Source of the DNA: Malus domestica
Taxonomy: Eukaryota > Streptophyta > Magnoliopsida > Rosales > Rosaceae
DNA: 64,000 nucleotides
Direction of reading: 5' to 3'
Assembly (NCBI RefSeq): GCF_042453785.1
Contig: NC_091675.1
Location: 9,436,501-9,500,500, forward strand
The notes below the pieces were generated by a model. It ran no database searches. It was not told the origin of the DNA and saw nothing but the letters and a program-made list of their open reading frames with translations. The position numbers and the translations under genes were made by a program. Positions 9,788-23,150 of this stretch are shown here, in pieces (positions within the stretch are counted from its first letter, which is position 1; every line of letters starts with the position of its first letter).

Positions 9788-12700
9788 CTAGGCCTTTTCA
9801 GAAGGGAGAAGTTGCCTTCCAATCCCCAAGCTTCCTTCAGTTGCAGTAGTATGGAGGCCGTTGTGGACATGTGGTGGCATACCCCATTTGTCCTCTGATT
9901 CGAGTGGCTCGATTATAACAACTGTTCCATCTGTTAGTCCGATGGCAAACTGGTTTGGCTCTTGGGGATGTGCAGCTATAACTAGAGGATGAGATGCGGA
10001 ACTGCTGCCGAAAAAATATAGAAAAGAAGTTAGTCAATCATGACCGTAACTGTTTGTTAAACTTGGTGTAGGAATAGAAATACAAATTATCAATCGAGAT
10101 GTAGCAAGGGAAAGTTAATCACCTGACATCAGGTGGGAGATAAGCATTGGGGTTAATCTGGCATTGGAGTTGAAGATTTGATGTAAACACGCGCACGGTT
10201 CCATCCATAAAGCTTGCATACACGAGCTGGCTATCACAAGAGAATGTTGCGTGCGAGATTGGTGCTGCAGGTTCTTCTACAATCCACTGAAACATGAAAC
10301 AGAAAACATGTAATAGTTTGAAGGAAAAAACATGTAAACTGGTGTACTTTATCATAACTGTTTCTACATTGTTTCGGCTAGTTAGAGCTAAGTGATTCAC
10401 TGGATAATGTGCGTGCCGCAATAAAAGTACCTGCTTTTCACATTCAAGTTTCAACGAGTCATATAAGGCAAGTTGACTCTCGTGGATTACAAGGATGTGC
10501 ATCAGATCCTTGTGATACTGAAGCTGAGCTTCAACCATTGCTGTAGGAGTCCTTCCAGCCAGAATTCGCAAGAAACAACTGTTCCCCCTTTCCCACTTAT
10601 CAGAGTTCCACACAATAAGCTGGGGAAAGAAAATACAAAAATTATGTTACCCAAACCAAACAAAAATCTTTTTTGTGTAGAATTATTCATAACGACCATA
10701 CTTGTTCTGACATTTTCGATATCTAAGCCATGGTAGGAAAGTGTACATTTTCCAATTCTCTCTTTTCATTAAACTGAAAATCACATCGAGATGCCTACAT
10801 GAGGATGAATTACTAACCTGAGCATCTGCTCCAAGAGAAACAAGTGTATGCTGAACATAGGAGAAGGCAAGACACGTGACTCTTTTTGAGTGACCATTAA
10901 GCTTGATCTTAACCTAACACCAGGAACAAAGTGAGCACCGAGATATATATGTAATTATGTATATAGTAAACATGAATGCAGTAATTCGTGCACTGGGCTT
11001 TACAAAACCACATACCTCATTTATGCGGACATTGTATATGTGAATGGTGGAATCATCCATGCCAACAGCAATTACATTATTGTCATCAGGGTGGAAAGCA
11101 AGACTTGTTGCCACAGGGGGTGGAGACATGAAAGTTGTCATCGTCTGTAGTTAAAGAAATAAACTCGTCACTGATCAAGAGCCCCAACCAATTTCGGGAA
11201 GATAAAATTTCGTGTTTCATGAGATAATATGTGTAAAAGCAGCTGAACCACAACCAAATTATGTTGAGATATAAAAACTTGCCTTGAATGTCATCATGTT
11301 GAACAAAGATACCTTCCCTCCAGAGGTTGACATGACATACGAATCATTCTTAGACAAAGCAAAGCAAGGTAGTGCACAATCAGGTTTAGCACCAGTAAGA
11401 TCATTCGTCATTAGAATGCCTGAAGGTTGTTGAATGAACTGCGGGGTAACCTTGGTCGTTGCCTAGCGACATAAAATTGCATGTAGCCATAATCCTCGCT
11501 TTAGAATACAGGAAGGATACAATCATCAAATTTGAACTATATGTAACAGAATCTAAGAAGATACAGAGTTTATACCTTTGCTCGCAAACTATGGTCATCC
11601 CGTGACCACCTCCAAAGGTGATGGATGGCACTGGATCCCAATGCTAGAATGGCATTACCTGAATAAGTGTATGTCAACCTTGAAATCTGTAACGATGACA
11701 AGAGAAGACAATCAGGAACTTTCTTTTTCTTTACTAGAAAATCAGTGATTAAAAAAGAAAACAAAAGCAGTGTAGTTGTCAAATCACAAGTGCATAGTCA
11801 ATGAGATACCAGAATATCACAGTGAACTACTGCCTAGTTATCGGCAAAATGCATGGGCAATAATTGAGAGTATCTGATGCTAAATGATATACAGTTAAGA
11901 CATCCAACCTTGTCTGTTTTCATTATAGACGAGAGCCTCAAGGTCCGAAGCTGAGAAGTTTCAGTAATCTGAGTGAGTTTCCAGATCCTTGTGTTTGTTT
12001 CTTCAGCTAATCTAGTTGGTTTCACCTCCTCCATGTTTCTGGTGCTACCACTCTGTCAAAACATGCTCGATTTATTGTAGACTAGAACTAAATAGTCAGA
12101 TTACTGAAATTGAAAATTCAGAATTTTAAACGATGAAGCAAAAACGTTGCGCATGACCGCGTGGTACAAAATTGCACAAGGAAAACATGATGCAACCAGC
12201 ATCATTAAATACAGTTGCAATCCTTGAAAGTTTGCACCTTGCACAGAGCTTATCGAAAGAGGTAAAGATTCTTCTATTCATGGCATTAATAGAAATTTTG
12301 ATAAGCTGACCTTTTTTGCAGTCTCAGATCCATTTCTTGTAGCAATAGTCGAGTGATTTTCAATAGTGCGCATCAGCTGAAGACCATCCATTGTAGCTAA
12401 AATTTTGACTTTACAGTCGTTTGCAGAAACAGCCAGTAAAGAGCCCTCCTTGTTGAAGCGAATGCAAGGACTAGCCTTCAAAAGGAAAATGTTCACGTTT
12501 TAGTACAGCCATAACTTCGTCAGAATATAATTCCTGCTCGTTATTCATAGTTTTAAAGGAAACTTACTGGTAGACCACCTTCAGCATCAATAGTAGTCAA
12601 AATATTGATTTTATCCATATCCCAAACTTTGATTGCATAGTCATCGCCAACAGCTAAATACTTATTCTTGCTTGTATCAAACTGAACAACACCCATAGAT

Positions 12701-15700
12701 GGTTTTTGAAATCCTACGTAGTTCCTCCTTATTACACCGTCATTTTCATTCCATTCAACAACATGAGATTCTCCATCTTTGCTTGTCCCGCATGAAAAGA
12801 GCCTGCATTGCGTTTAATGTAAAGATTGAATTTTCTTGTTGCCCAGAATATAGATGTAGGTCGCAATAACATTAGAAGGGAGTGGTATACCAACCTTTTA
12901 CCATCTGCACTATAGGCCATTGTTGTGATTGAGTGACCAGGAGCATCGTAATCCACCCGGTATCCCATATTGTCGTATAGCCATGCTTTTATTTTTCCAT
13001 TTACTGATGTTGAAAAGAAAAACTGAAACACAAGGGCATAAGCTGAATTTCAAAACAGAGTAAATCATTCATAGAAGGCAAATGAAGAGAGACAAATCAA
13101 GGGATTAAAAAAATGATAAGGCAAAGTCCTTACATGGACATTTTCCTTGTTATGAGGGCACACAGAATGCACGGCAGCATCATGACCTTCGAAAGTATAC
13201 AACTTTGACCCAGTAGTTGCATTCCACACCTATAAAACACAAATCGATGTATAAGTTTATCGTGTTTTCCACGACCTATTATATCACCACTTCTTCAAAA
13301 CCAACCTTAATGGCCTTATCATCACCGCAAGTTATGGCACAAAGTTGCTTAGCCGGGTTGCAGAATGCCAAATCATTAACACTACCAGCATGAGCATCGA
13401 TCTAGAAATTGATAAAAGTATTAGAAAAGAGAACAGCAAAATGAAATATACTGAAAAGGTAGAAGATGCAGAACCTACCTCCAAATGCTGGTGAATCTCA
13501 TTCCCACCAAAATAAGCGTATAATTGGATAATGTGTTTAGAATATGCAACTCCTGTTTGAAAGAACAATTGCACTTAAAGTTTTCTAGAAAAAACTACCG
13601 TGGATCGTATTCAAGCTTACCAAATCGAGAACTTACCAAATAGAGTACCATCAGGGCTCCATAATATACGCTTTACTGAGACGCATGGATCCTTGATCAG
13701 AGTTGCCTGAGTGTCATTAGAATCAAATAGGTTAAGATGATTCCAGTGACATAAAATGTAAATGTCATCTGTATGACTCGGTTGATAAGGGAACATACCT
13801 TCAGCATCATTGAACTCGCTCCGATATCCCATACCTGAAAACTTCTCGACAGCAATTTCTCCCTAGAACTAACTTCCCACAAACTTATGTCCCCCGTGTT
13901 AGTTCCAACTGGTACAAAAAAAAAAAAAAAAAAAAAAAAAGCCCCTTGTCAACTTGTTGCTGCTTAAACAAATACCTATAATCTAAGAAGTAGTATTTCT
14001 TCTCTTTTGATTGAAAAAGTAATCGTCCATCATTAAAGGAAACCTCAGAGAAACCAACCCAGAAGTAGTGTATGCTGAACAGGATGGAAGTCCATGCTTG
14101 TGGGAACTGACCCCAGATTCAAGGTCCGAGCAACAGTCTTTGGGAAATCTGCTGCGTTGAACGCACTGCTACTTTGTCCTAGATTGATCCCTTGCATCAT
14201 ACCCTACAGAGTGTATAAATAAGTATGGTCCAAATTCAAATTCTGTGCTCATGTAGACGGACTTTAAGCTTACCCTTTCTGGATCCCCAGTAAATTGCGT
14301 TTTGAACAAATCATCAGAATCCCCAGGACCCCTCACCGATGAAGCTAGACCAGGCAATAGAATTTTAACAGAAATGACAATGCAAGCTTATTCATTCTCT
14401 AAGCCCTGGGGAAAATTACATAGAAATAAAAGAAAGACTACCTGGATTTGTTAGACTACCAAAACCATTACCTCCTCCCGAAGCTGCTGGATGGTTTTGG
14501 GGAATAGATATCCATGTGGATAGAGGAGGTTGAACTGGAGCTAGCGGCTGTTGGAAGGGCTGATAGGTGAAATTCAAGTGATCGTAAAAATAACATAACG
14601 GTCAGAAAAAATCCTTCACTCCAAAGCAAAATTATAAATCAAGTAGTCTGAGGACAGTACCCCATTTGCACTCATAGGAAGAATACCATCAGCTTTTGGT
14701 GCAGAACCCGTCAGCTGACTGTTTGCGGTTAATTGAGCAAATGAATCATTGGAATTCTTACAAGAATGGTCCACAAATAGGGTGTTTATATCAGGATTCA
14801 GTCTAGGATTTGAACAAAGGGAATGCTGCCAATTCAAGCTGCCATATTCATTCCAAAATCAGTTCATTTGCAATATAAAGGTGACTGGTAAAAGATCGAA
14901 AACATCAAACTGGAATAGAACCTTTTTCTTTTTTCTGGCCGTACACAAACCAAATTTCATAAAAAAAATCACAGGAAAAACAATCCCCTAACATGAAGGA
15001 AACACAAATTCTCTTATTTTTCTTATGGCATATTACTGTTGTACCTTTGGTTAATGAGCATCCGCAACCTTGAATGTCTTAACTGAGGGAACTGTGTTTT
15101 GTCACGGAAAATAGGATTGGCCTCGATGAGCTTCTTAAGTTCCATGACCATAATGGCTCTCGCAGTTTTTGTATCTCTGTAACTCGCGAGCTGAGCATTT
15201 TCCCTGCATAACCCCAATCAATTTCATAATGCCAGTTGAGAGAATCATACTACAACCAACTCGAAGCTCGCAAAATTTGTGCATAACACTTACCTGAAAT
15301 TGTTTAATGTGAGGAGCTGAGTGATTTCCTTGAACAATTCTTCATTAAAACCCGCGAACATCTTCAGATCCTTCACTAGGATATCCACTGCTGTGGCTTT
15401 ATCTTGCCTGATGAATTCCAAATGATTAAACCAGATACAATGTCATAACAAATCCAAAACAAAAACAAACAATGCATCTGTTTATAAACAAAGTGCAAAT
15501 CTTGACAAATCAAATGCTTACTTATCCAATGCCTCGAGATACTTCTGTTTACGAATTTCAAAGAAGATCTTCATTGAGTATCGGTTGTCATCTATTTTCG
15601 TGAACCCCAAGAGATACCGCTCGACCTCATCCCACTTCCCTTCGAGCACCAATTCCTCAAAATACTTCATATCGAAGTACAATCCAGATTCTTGCTCAAG

Positions 15701-15886
15701 TCTGTTATCAAAATAAAAAATTTAAAAAAAAATTTAGAGAAAAGCATGAGCTGCAAAAACATGTACAAATATAAAGACACGGTAATTCGGGTCAGAAAAT
15801 TACTTATGACGAGCTTGTTGAAACTTTTCCTCATCAAGTAACTGCATGATCAATAAGATGAGGTCCTTACTGAGAGAGGACGTCAT
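9788..15886 (-). CDS. TOPLESS-related transcriptional corepressor
   Basis: About 24 coding exons run leftwards from ATG at 15886 to TAG at 9788, for a protein of roughly 1,090 residues, the usual size of TOPLESS/TPR proteins. The first four exons are 15804-15886, 15522-15701, 15294-15407 and 15045-15203. They encode the LisH (MTSSLSKDLILLIMQLLDEE), CTLH (GFTKIDDNRYSMKIFFEIRK) and CRA regions, ending ANPIFRDKTQFPQLRHSRL. Next comes LNWQH with NPDINTLFVDHSC, then a proline/serine linker, then two WD40 propellers (for example SMDFHP, LWEVSSREKLLSRSFQVWD, SKDGESHVVEWNENDGV, IKVWDMDK, FHPDDNNVIAVGMDDSTIHIYN, GTVVIIEPLESEDKW). Family knowledge: it binds EAR motifs (LxLxL) of repressors such as Aux/IAA proteins and recruits histone deacetylases in the nucleus. 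It looks closest to the divergent TPR2/TPR4-like group, so I give no symbol. An A-run of about 22 (13918-13940) lies in an intron. Confidence 0.93.
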
Positions 15887-17150
15887 CGTAACGGCTTCTT
15901 CTTCTCTTCAACCTGCAAATAAGCCAATTAATAACAAAGAAAAAAAAAACACATTTTTTATGCAAAAAAAAATGGTACAATTTTCATACCCAAGGAAATA
16001 AAGATTATACATACCAAAAGGAATAAAATTAGAAAAACAGTCATGGTCCATGCTAGATTATAAAAAAAAGGTTCAATCTTTGCAAAAATTCTCCAAGAAA
16101 TTAAGAGTTTGTTTGACACTCTACTTGAATTCAACTTTTTAAACTCATAAACACTTTTTAAGTTGTAGGCTTAAAAAGTTTGTTTGGCATGACCATTTAA
16201 AAAACTGTAGTCAAAACTAAATTAAGAAAATAGTTCATTCTCTAAAAACACTAAAAGTGAGTTTTTGAAGCTTTAAAATTTAAACCGGCTCTTTTCTTTT
16301 CTCTCTCTCCTCTCCTCTCCTCTCACTCCAGATCTATCTTTCTTTTTTCTTCTCTCTCCTCATTCTCTCTTCTTTTTTCTTATTTCTCTCATCCTCTCTC
16401 CTTTGATCCACTCTCTCTTCCTTCTTATTTCTCTCTCCTCCGATCCTCTCTTTCTTTCTTTTCCCATCTCTCATCTTCACCCATTTTCTTCAACCTTTTT
16501 TTTTAGATTTCTTTATCCAGTTTAAGTTTTAAGATTTAAAAATAATTTTAAATTTCATACCAAACAAAATTTTGAACATTAAAGAAAATTGTTTTCAAGA
16601 GATGTACTTAAAAATATTTTGAGACATGATGAAATATTTTGAGTAAGATACAAAACGGGCCTGATATTTCTTGGAAAAGACGAGGCTCCACATCAACCAA
16701 AGTATACTGTAGATGCAACAAAATCACATAGAACTAGAAGCATCAAAATTTCGGGTGAAAAAAAACTTCTTTCTCTAATCAAATCGGGTAAATAGATACG
16801 CTTTCTTTCCATGGCAGCTCAGAAATTATTTTCCATCCAGATTTAAGAACATGCAAAATTTGCAACCCATGAGAGAGAAAAAATCCAGTACAATTCAAGA
16901 GGGTAGAAAGGAGGTGGTGATGGGGGAGAAAGGCAGGCATAAATGAAGCAAAAGACTAACCCTTTTCAGAGGTAAAAGGTAAAATAAAACACAAAGATTT
17001 ACCTGTAAACAGAGAAGAACAGGGCCGGTGATGGGAAGGAGACGACTGAAAACTCTCTCTCTCTCTCTCTAGTCTGTACTTTCTCTCTCTACTTTCTCTA
17101 TGTTTGAGAGCGCTCTTTCCTCATGCTGCTGATAAAATGTGAATGGGACT
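15887..17150 (-). promoter_or_regulatory. 5' leader with intron and promoter region of the TPR gene
   Basis: The start-codon exon begins at 15912 after a TTTGCAG acceptor. The upstream partner is a GTAAAT donor near 17003, so an intron of about 1.1 kb splits the 5' untranslated region, as is usual in this family. The leader exon (about 17004-17100) carries a CT-rich run near 17053-17095. The intron contains a pyrimidine-rich stretch at 16295-16460. Confidence 0.6.
16295..16460. repeat. Polypyrimidine (CT-rich) stretch
   Basis: Imperfect CTCTCT/TTTCTT repeats inside the leader intron of the TOPLESS-related gene. Low-complexity sequence, without a repeated unit long enough to define. Confidence 0.7.
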
Positions 17151-17159
17151 AGTTATATA

Positions 17160-18268
17160 TAACAAGGCGGTACCTACGAGGTATAAGCTGACGGGCATAT
17201 CATATAAGTCGAATGGCTGATCGATAAGCCATGCGAGACAAGTGTCTGTGGGACCCACTCGGTAAAGCCTTTGTTCTGACAGCTGTTTCAGCTTTGTCAA
17301 AAGTGACAGTGATGGTTGAGGTGCTTGTCCGTTTCTCCGCCCATTTTGAGAGAGTGTTCGTCACCCTCTGTCTTTTACTTACAAGCTAAGATTTCCAGAT
17401 AAAATTCTATAAAAAATAAAGAGTATCTTTTTCTTTTTTTCTTTTTTATGAAAGAAATACGATATTCATTAATGAGAAGGAAACATACAAGCAACGAGGA
17501 TAGGATGCTAGTAGTGGGCCTCGATAAAAATCTTGACGGGGCTTTCAACCCGGTTCAAGAGAAAAAGAGCGTCACGCACCTCTAAATTAAATAGTAATAC
17601 TATCCTAAAAAAGCAGATCAGAAATTACATTAGGTGGTTCTTTAAACCATACAATTTGATCATCCAAAGAAGTTAAAAAGTCAACATAAGCAATAACGGA
17701 AAAAAAAAACACTTTTAGTGTTTTTCAACCAAAATATTAATTTTTACGTGGCATGACGTGGATTTATATCAACCTCAAATTTATTTTTAGAGATTAATAA
17801 ATGCTTTTATTATTATCTTTTGTTCCAAAAATACCTATTACAATTATAAAAAATAAATAATAGTTTAAATTTGACATATCAGGTGAAGAACAAAATTTGA
17901 AAAAGAAGAAGATCAAACTATCAAAGTGCTATATAAGCCTACAAATTTCAATTTTATGGTTAAAATTTGACGGTCTAAAAGAATGCTAGTTACTTTCTTG
18001 TTGGATTATTTTTGCTCACCATACTTAAGTGAAAGTGATGCTCACCACTCTATTTATTATCGCTAGGTAAGTATAAATTTTGAGATCTATATGGTGATAG
18101 ACATAAATCTTAAAATTTAAACTCAATTAATGGTACAGTGGTGAGCAAAAATGCACCCTCTCTTCTTGTCTTCCCTATTTGTTTTTTCATTCATTAGTTG
18201 CCATGTGGGTTCTGTTATCAGTTAATTAGGTAATTAATGTATTAAAAATGATTTATTTCATTTCTTAA
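17160..18268. other. Gene-free AT-rich spacer
   Basis: No coding exon seen. The part 17440-17690 (GGGCCTCGATAAAAATCTTGAC and following) resembles the 3' end of a retroelement such as a LINE or LTR remnant, judged by its A-rich, degenerate layout only. The rest is AT-rich single-copy-looking sequence. Confidence 0.35.
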
Positions 18269-18572
18269 TCTCTACTAATTAATGAAATCCTCTTTGTCAA
18301 CCAAAAGATGGTGAAAAGACAATTTAGTCTTCTATCACACAAAAAAAATTATGGGCAATAATGTAATTTCATAGGTTTAAATTTTACTGTTTTTTATTGA
18401 AGTCTCACCTACAGGTGATGTTAAAATACCTTCAACATTAAAAAAAATTTTAAATCAAATAAAATAAAATAATCAAAATAAAAAACCCCCCACGTTCTCT
18501 TTCCCTCCCTCTCTCCTTCTCGTTTAAAAAAAAAATATGTTCATACACACAAAGTGTGTAGGCAAATGCTAG
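18269..18572 (+). mobile_element. Short non-autonomous Helitron
   Basis: The 304-bp element starts TCTCTACTAATTAATG after an A at 18268 and ends in CTAG followed by host T at 18573. Just before the end is a hairpin, ACACACAAAGTGTGT, 10 bases from CTAG. TC start, hairpin, CTRR end and A/T insertion site are the Helitron signatures. A second copy in opposite orientation is at 59356-59645 and a partial one at 59072-59345, which confirms the borders. Confidence 0.85.
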
Positions 18573-20160
18573 TATCTCATTAATCCCGCCAACTTTTTAA
18601 CCCACCATAATTTTTTCTGTTTAGTTATGCCCTGTGTAAAGCGGGAGCCTTATGCACTGGGTACGACAGTTATGCCCTGTGTACTAATGAATAATCAATT
18701 ATAAAAAGGAATGTAAAAAACTCAAGAATTCTTGCCGTTCCTGTTCCCTATCCAATTTCTTCTTCTTTTCTCCTCATGTTCATGTTTTTCAACTACTAAT
18801 TTCAGAAATTAGTATCAAAAAAGAAATTTGCAGAAAACTTGAAGAAGAAGAAAAATACTGAAAACTAATAAGTAAAACATTCACAACGAATATATAGTAA
18901 CTAAAAACAAAAAAGGTAATTTTCTTTTATGGAATTTTATTGGGGAAAAGGTGAGTAGCATAATAAGTGAAAATTCACCACAAAACAAGTAAAAATTCAA
19001 TCATTGGTGTGTTATGACATTCAAAAATATATATAAGGCTTGTTTCATAAACATGTTTGGGAACTCATTTAGTACCTATTGTGAGTATTTAGTTTTTTAA
19101 AATGAAAATAACAAAATGAGAATTTTTTTGACAGTTAGAATATGAGTTTTCAATATTAAAAATAAATAGATGAAAACAAAATAAATATTAGATAAAAATT
19201 GATAAAAACACATAATAAATGAATAATACTTGTATTCCCTTCTTGAGGAATAAGCTCATTCCCATTGCAAATAACGTATCATAACCACATAGATGTTATA
19301 ATCAGAACCTTCAATTTCTTAATCTTTATTTGAAGATCAATGTTGCAAAAAATGATTCGAATTGGAGATTGTTTAATCATTCAAATGTATCAAATAAATC
19401 AACGATGTAGGTATCAGGTAACATATTAATGAGAAACTGTCCATTTTATTATATCCAATTGGTTGACTAAACAATCTTTGTTTTGAATGACTTTCTGTAA
19501 GGATGATCTTCAAATGAGGACTAAAAAACTAAACGGTTTTGATTATGAAATTTTGATTGTTAATGCACAAAACCAAGTTGACTTTGGAATATCGTAAAGT
19601 GTTAATATGTGACCTTTGTTAGGTTGCTTCAGTCACTTAGTGAGGGTAGCATGTATAGAGATAAGAGATAAGGGAAGTAAACGCAAGAGGTACACGGTTC
19701 ACCTATGTTGGGCTATGTCCACATGATGGAGGAGTTCCCATTAATAACGTAAAGTTTATGTACATGATACAAGGGTTTAGATATAATCATCACTTAATGA
19801 GTTCTAATAATAGATTAAGTAGAATAATATCATTAGGGATCAATTGTGGGAAAGTGATCTTCTTTTATACTCAAGGAGAGTCCCATGTTTTGTTTGCAGT
19901 CGATGTGGGACTCTAGAAGTTTTATTTTGATGTTGAAGTACAGTGTACCACCCCTCGTCGGTTGGAGCTGTCACGCGCCGTTTTGGAGCCGACACACGCC
20001 ATTAGTACATTTCGTCAAGTTGATAAAATATTAGTTAAATCTAGCGAAAAGGAAAACAGCGTTAATTGATGCCTTTAGAATATTCAGTTAAGTCTAACAA
20101 GAAACTGCGAGGTTTTTCCAAATTTTCAATGTGGGATTCACATACAACCAAGTGCTAGAT
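18573..20160. other. Gene-free spacer with retroelement-like tracts
   Basis: No exon recognised. About 19620-20000 has phrases common in plant LTR-type repeats (a GTTCACCTATGTTGGGCTATG stretch, then a 20-kb-side segment with AGTCGATGTGGGACTC), so it may be an old solo LTR. Ends cannot be defined. Confidence 0.35.
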
Positions 20161-20600
20161 GTGAAGGTAAAAAAGTTTCACATCGGTAAAAGGAGAAACC
20201 TTGCAAGGGCTTATAATAGGTTGTGCTAATCCTCATATTGTCAATTGGTTATATGGTGGAACATCAACTTTCTTCATAGTAATTGAGTAAGTTGACCCAC
20301 GTGTGAAGCCCAACGCCTCACGTATTTCACGTCATCCAATTTGTGTTACCCATGTATTTGGCTTGAAAATTCATCACACACGATGGGTGTGTGAAGATGT
20401 GAAGGTAAAAAAGTCTCACATCGTTGAAAGGAGAAATAATGTGAAGGTAAAAAAGTCTTACATCGTTGAAGAGAGAAATAATGTGAAGGTAAAAAAGTCT
20501 CACATTGTTTAAAGGAGAAGTCTTTCAAGGGCTTATAAGATGTTTAGCTAATCCTCATATTGCCAATTAGATTTACAGTGAAACCTCAACTTTCTTCACC
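20161..20600 (+). repeat. Tandem 42-bp repeat with USE-like elements and TATA-like boxes
   Basis: Three units start at 20399, 20441 and 20483, each reading GTGAAGGTAAAAAAGTCTCA and then CATCGTTGAA or a close variant; a fourth single unit is at 20161. The word GTCTCACATCG resembles the plant upstream sequence element of snRNA genes (RTCCCACATCG). After the single unit and after the third tandem unit, a TTATAA box follows at a spacing of about 25 bases (20211, 20533). Downstream of both boxes about 60 bases are also shared (CTAATCCTCATATTG). This looks like direct repeats of a small retroelement terminus or a degenerate snRNA-type promoter; I cannot decide which. Confidence 0.6.
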
Positions 20601-20934
20601 ATGGAGAGACCATCTGATATGACAAAGGCTATCAATAATGATCATACGGTGACAAGCTGATATAACACGACATATCTATAAAGATAAAACTCTTGTCAAC
20701 TTAAAATCGCCTATAACAAGAACACGAGAAGCGAAATTAAATAGTACAACTCAATCTGAACTTTTGAACTAATGAATAGAGAACATAATTGGAAAACCTA
20801 TTTAATATGTTCATCAATGATGCATTTTATTAAGCTAGAAACTGTGATTAAAGATCGTATCCAAATAGACTCAAAAGACGTATCAATGAAGATCGTACTT
20901 TTCTTAAAAAATAAAAAGTATTTAATTACCTTTT

Positions 20935-21060
20935 CTTTTCTTTTCTTTTCTTGTTATTTTGTTTAAAGGAGTATTTACCTTTCCGTTCAAGGGTTTTCTT
21001 TTCTTTTCTTTTCTTGTTATTTTGTTTAAAGGAGTATTTACCTTTCCGTTCAAGGGTTTT
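20935..21060 (+). repeat. 63-bp tandem duplication
   Basis: Two nearly identical 63-bp units, each with a TTTTC repeat followed by TTGTTATTTTGTTTAAAGGA and a TTACCTTTCCGTTCAAGGG part. Since 63 is a multiple of three it produces an artificial repeated ORF. No sign of function. Confidence 0.9.
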
Positions 21061-22220
21061 GTTTCCACTCCTCCTTTTCTACAAAGTCAAATGTTGCAAA
21101 GATAAAGAAGATTGGTCCCTTTTTTTCCCACACAACTTTTCACATAAATGACAGTAATGCATGTAACACACATGGCCATGCATTTTATGAACAAGATCTG
21201 GAGTTCTTAATTAGTGGCACAACTTGCAATTTGCCACTAATTTGAACCTAATTAGTGACATGGTTTTACCTTTGTGGTAGCTGAACACAAAGCCAAATTA
21301 AGGGGCTTCACGCGCTAAGGCAGTTTAATTTTTCCTTCCGTTACAGTGTCTACTTGGGGCTTAATCGTATTGCGTTCACACTAATATAAGCTTTTAGAAT
21401 GATAAATTCTTGACATGCAGGTAGCGTATTAGCAACTTGAAGCGTTTTATTGGCAAAGCAAAAAAAAGTATTAGCAGCTACATGTTAAAGGGAGTCACAT
21501 TTTTACCTGCTCACAGAAACTAGTTTGAACTCTATTAATTTATTTTTCCTTATTTTTTGTTTCATCATTTTTTTTCTTATTAAAGCAACATCAAGGGTTA
21601 TTATGGATAAAAGAATATTACATATACAATAAGCTTAGTTGGTTAATTGTTATTTAATTTGTAACTTATGTAATATGTGTCGAATTACTTAATTAGAATA
21701 TAATGTTGAATTTTATTCCAATAAAGAAATTCATTTGTTTTTTTTTCCTTGATAAATAAGCAGTTTTAGGTCTGAAAAATAAGACAACCTTGAAAATACA
21801 AATGCTTTGAAACTGAGCTACTTTGATGACATCATTTAGTAAAAAATTCAATTTTCAAGAAAAGAAAATATAGAATAGATTACAAATTGGCTAAGTATGA
21901 GCTATAGAAAAAAGAATATTCGCCAAGAAAAGAGATCGAAAAACTAATCCGACTGTGTTAGGAACGGAGCCAACTCTTCATCGTGACAGGCCCAAGAGTA
22001 GGCTAACTCGAGATAAAGTATGAAGCCACATAACTAATCAGACATCTCGCCCGGTTGAAAAGCTACAACTCTTACCTGACCATTGAAAAGCTACATTCAG
22101 TATCGGCCCAATAAAAGTTAATACAATACCAATAATTTAACCGATGTTTATCTTTTTAATGTACGTTAGCCCCACTCAACTGTAATTTTTTTTTTTTATG
22201 CCTATGCCAGCCCAACAACT
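21061..22220. other. Gene-free spacer
   Basis: AT-rich sequence without recognisable exons, repeats with borders, or RNA genes. Confidence 0.35.
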
Positions 22221-22222
22221 AA

Positions 22223-23150
22223 GGCCATCTCCAACCGAAGGGTCCAGAGGGCCAGAGGGCCGAAAATAGCCCTAAAACCGTCTCCAACCGAGGGCTAGGC
22301 CAGAGGGCTCTGGAATCTGGGAGGGCCCCACGGGATCGGAGAGGGCTGGAGGGCTGGCTGCTTTCGGCCAGCCAGCCAGCCCCAGGCTGGCTTATTTTTT
22401 TTTTATTGTTTTCTATTGCTGTCGGTTAAAACCGACAACATTAAACAGGTTTTATTTTTTTTTTAATAGTTCTACTATTAGTGTCGGTTATAACCGACAC
22501 TAATAGTTTGAATGTTTTTTAATACAACGGCTACTAGCCGTTGTATTATTAGGCCTTTTTTTTTCCCTTTTTTTTTCCTTTTCATATTAATCAAATTTTG
22601 TTTCATATTTTGTTTCAATTCTATTTTACAAAATTTGTTTCAATTTTTTTTTAAATTCTATTTTTTTCCTATAACTTCTATTTTACAAAAGTTGATTCAT
22701 ATTTTATTTCCTATAACTTCTATTTCACAAAATTTGTTTCATAATTTTTTTCAATTCTATTTTTTTCCTAGGCCATTTATACAACATTAAATTAAATTAA
22801 GTAACATGAAACAACATTAAACAATATGAAATAACATTAAATAACATTAACCAACATAAAAAAACATTTAACAACATGAAACTTAAACAACATTTTTAAA
22901 AACATTTAATAACATTAAATAACATTAACCAACATATAAATTATGTTTGGCCCTATGACCCTTTGGCCCTCGGTTGGAGACGGTTTTTTGTGACAAGGCT
23001 AAAACGAGCCCTCTGGCCCTCTGGCCCTCGGTTGGAGACGGAGGCAAATATGGCCCTGTACTGTTCATTAAAATATTAATATCTTGGAGAATCTTGGAGG
23101 GCCAGAGGGCTAAAACGAGCCCTCTGACCAGCCATCGGTTGGAGATGGCC
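22223..23150. mobile_element. 928-bp PIF/Harbinger-like non-autonomous element
   Basis: Ends are GGCCATCTCCAACCG and CGGTTGGAGATGGCC, flanked by TAA at 22220-22222 and 23151-23153, the classic three-base duplication. Subterminal GAGGGCCAGAGGGC-type words are repeated many times at both ends. Inside are several separate perfect palindromes: GTCGGTTAAAACCGAC (22422), a TTAGTGTCGGTTATAACCGA arm set (22478-22507), and an arm pair ACGGCTACTAGCCGT (22526-22540). No transposase frame. The inner part is a T-rich then ACATTAA-rich simple repeat region. Confidence 0.8.

Noticed and set aside
20399-20522. CRISPR-like regular repeats
   Set aside because: Plant nuclear context and head-to-tail 42-bp units without spacers; a simple tandem repeat.
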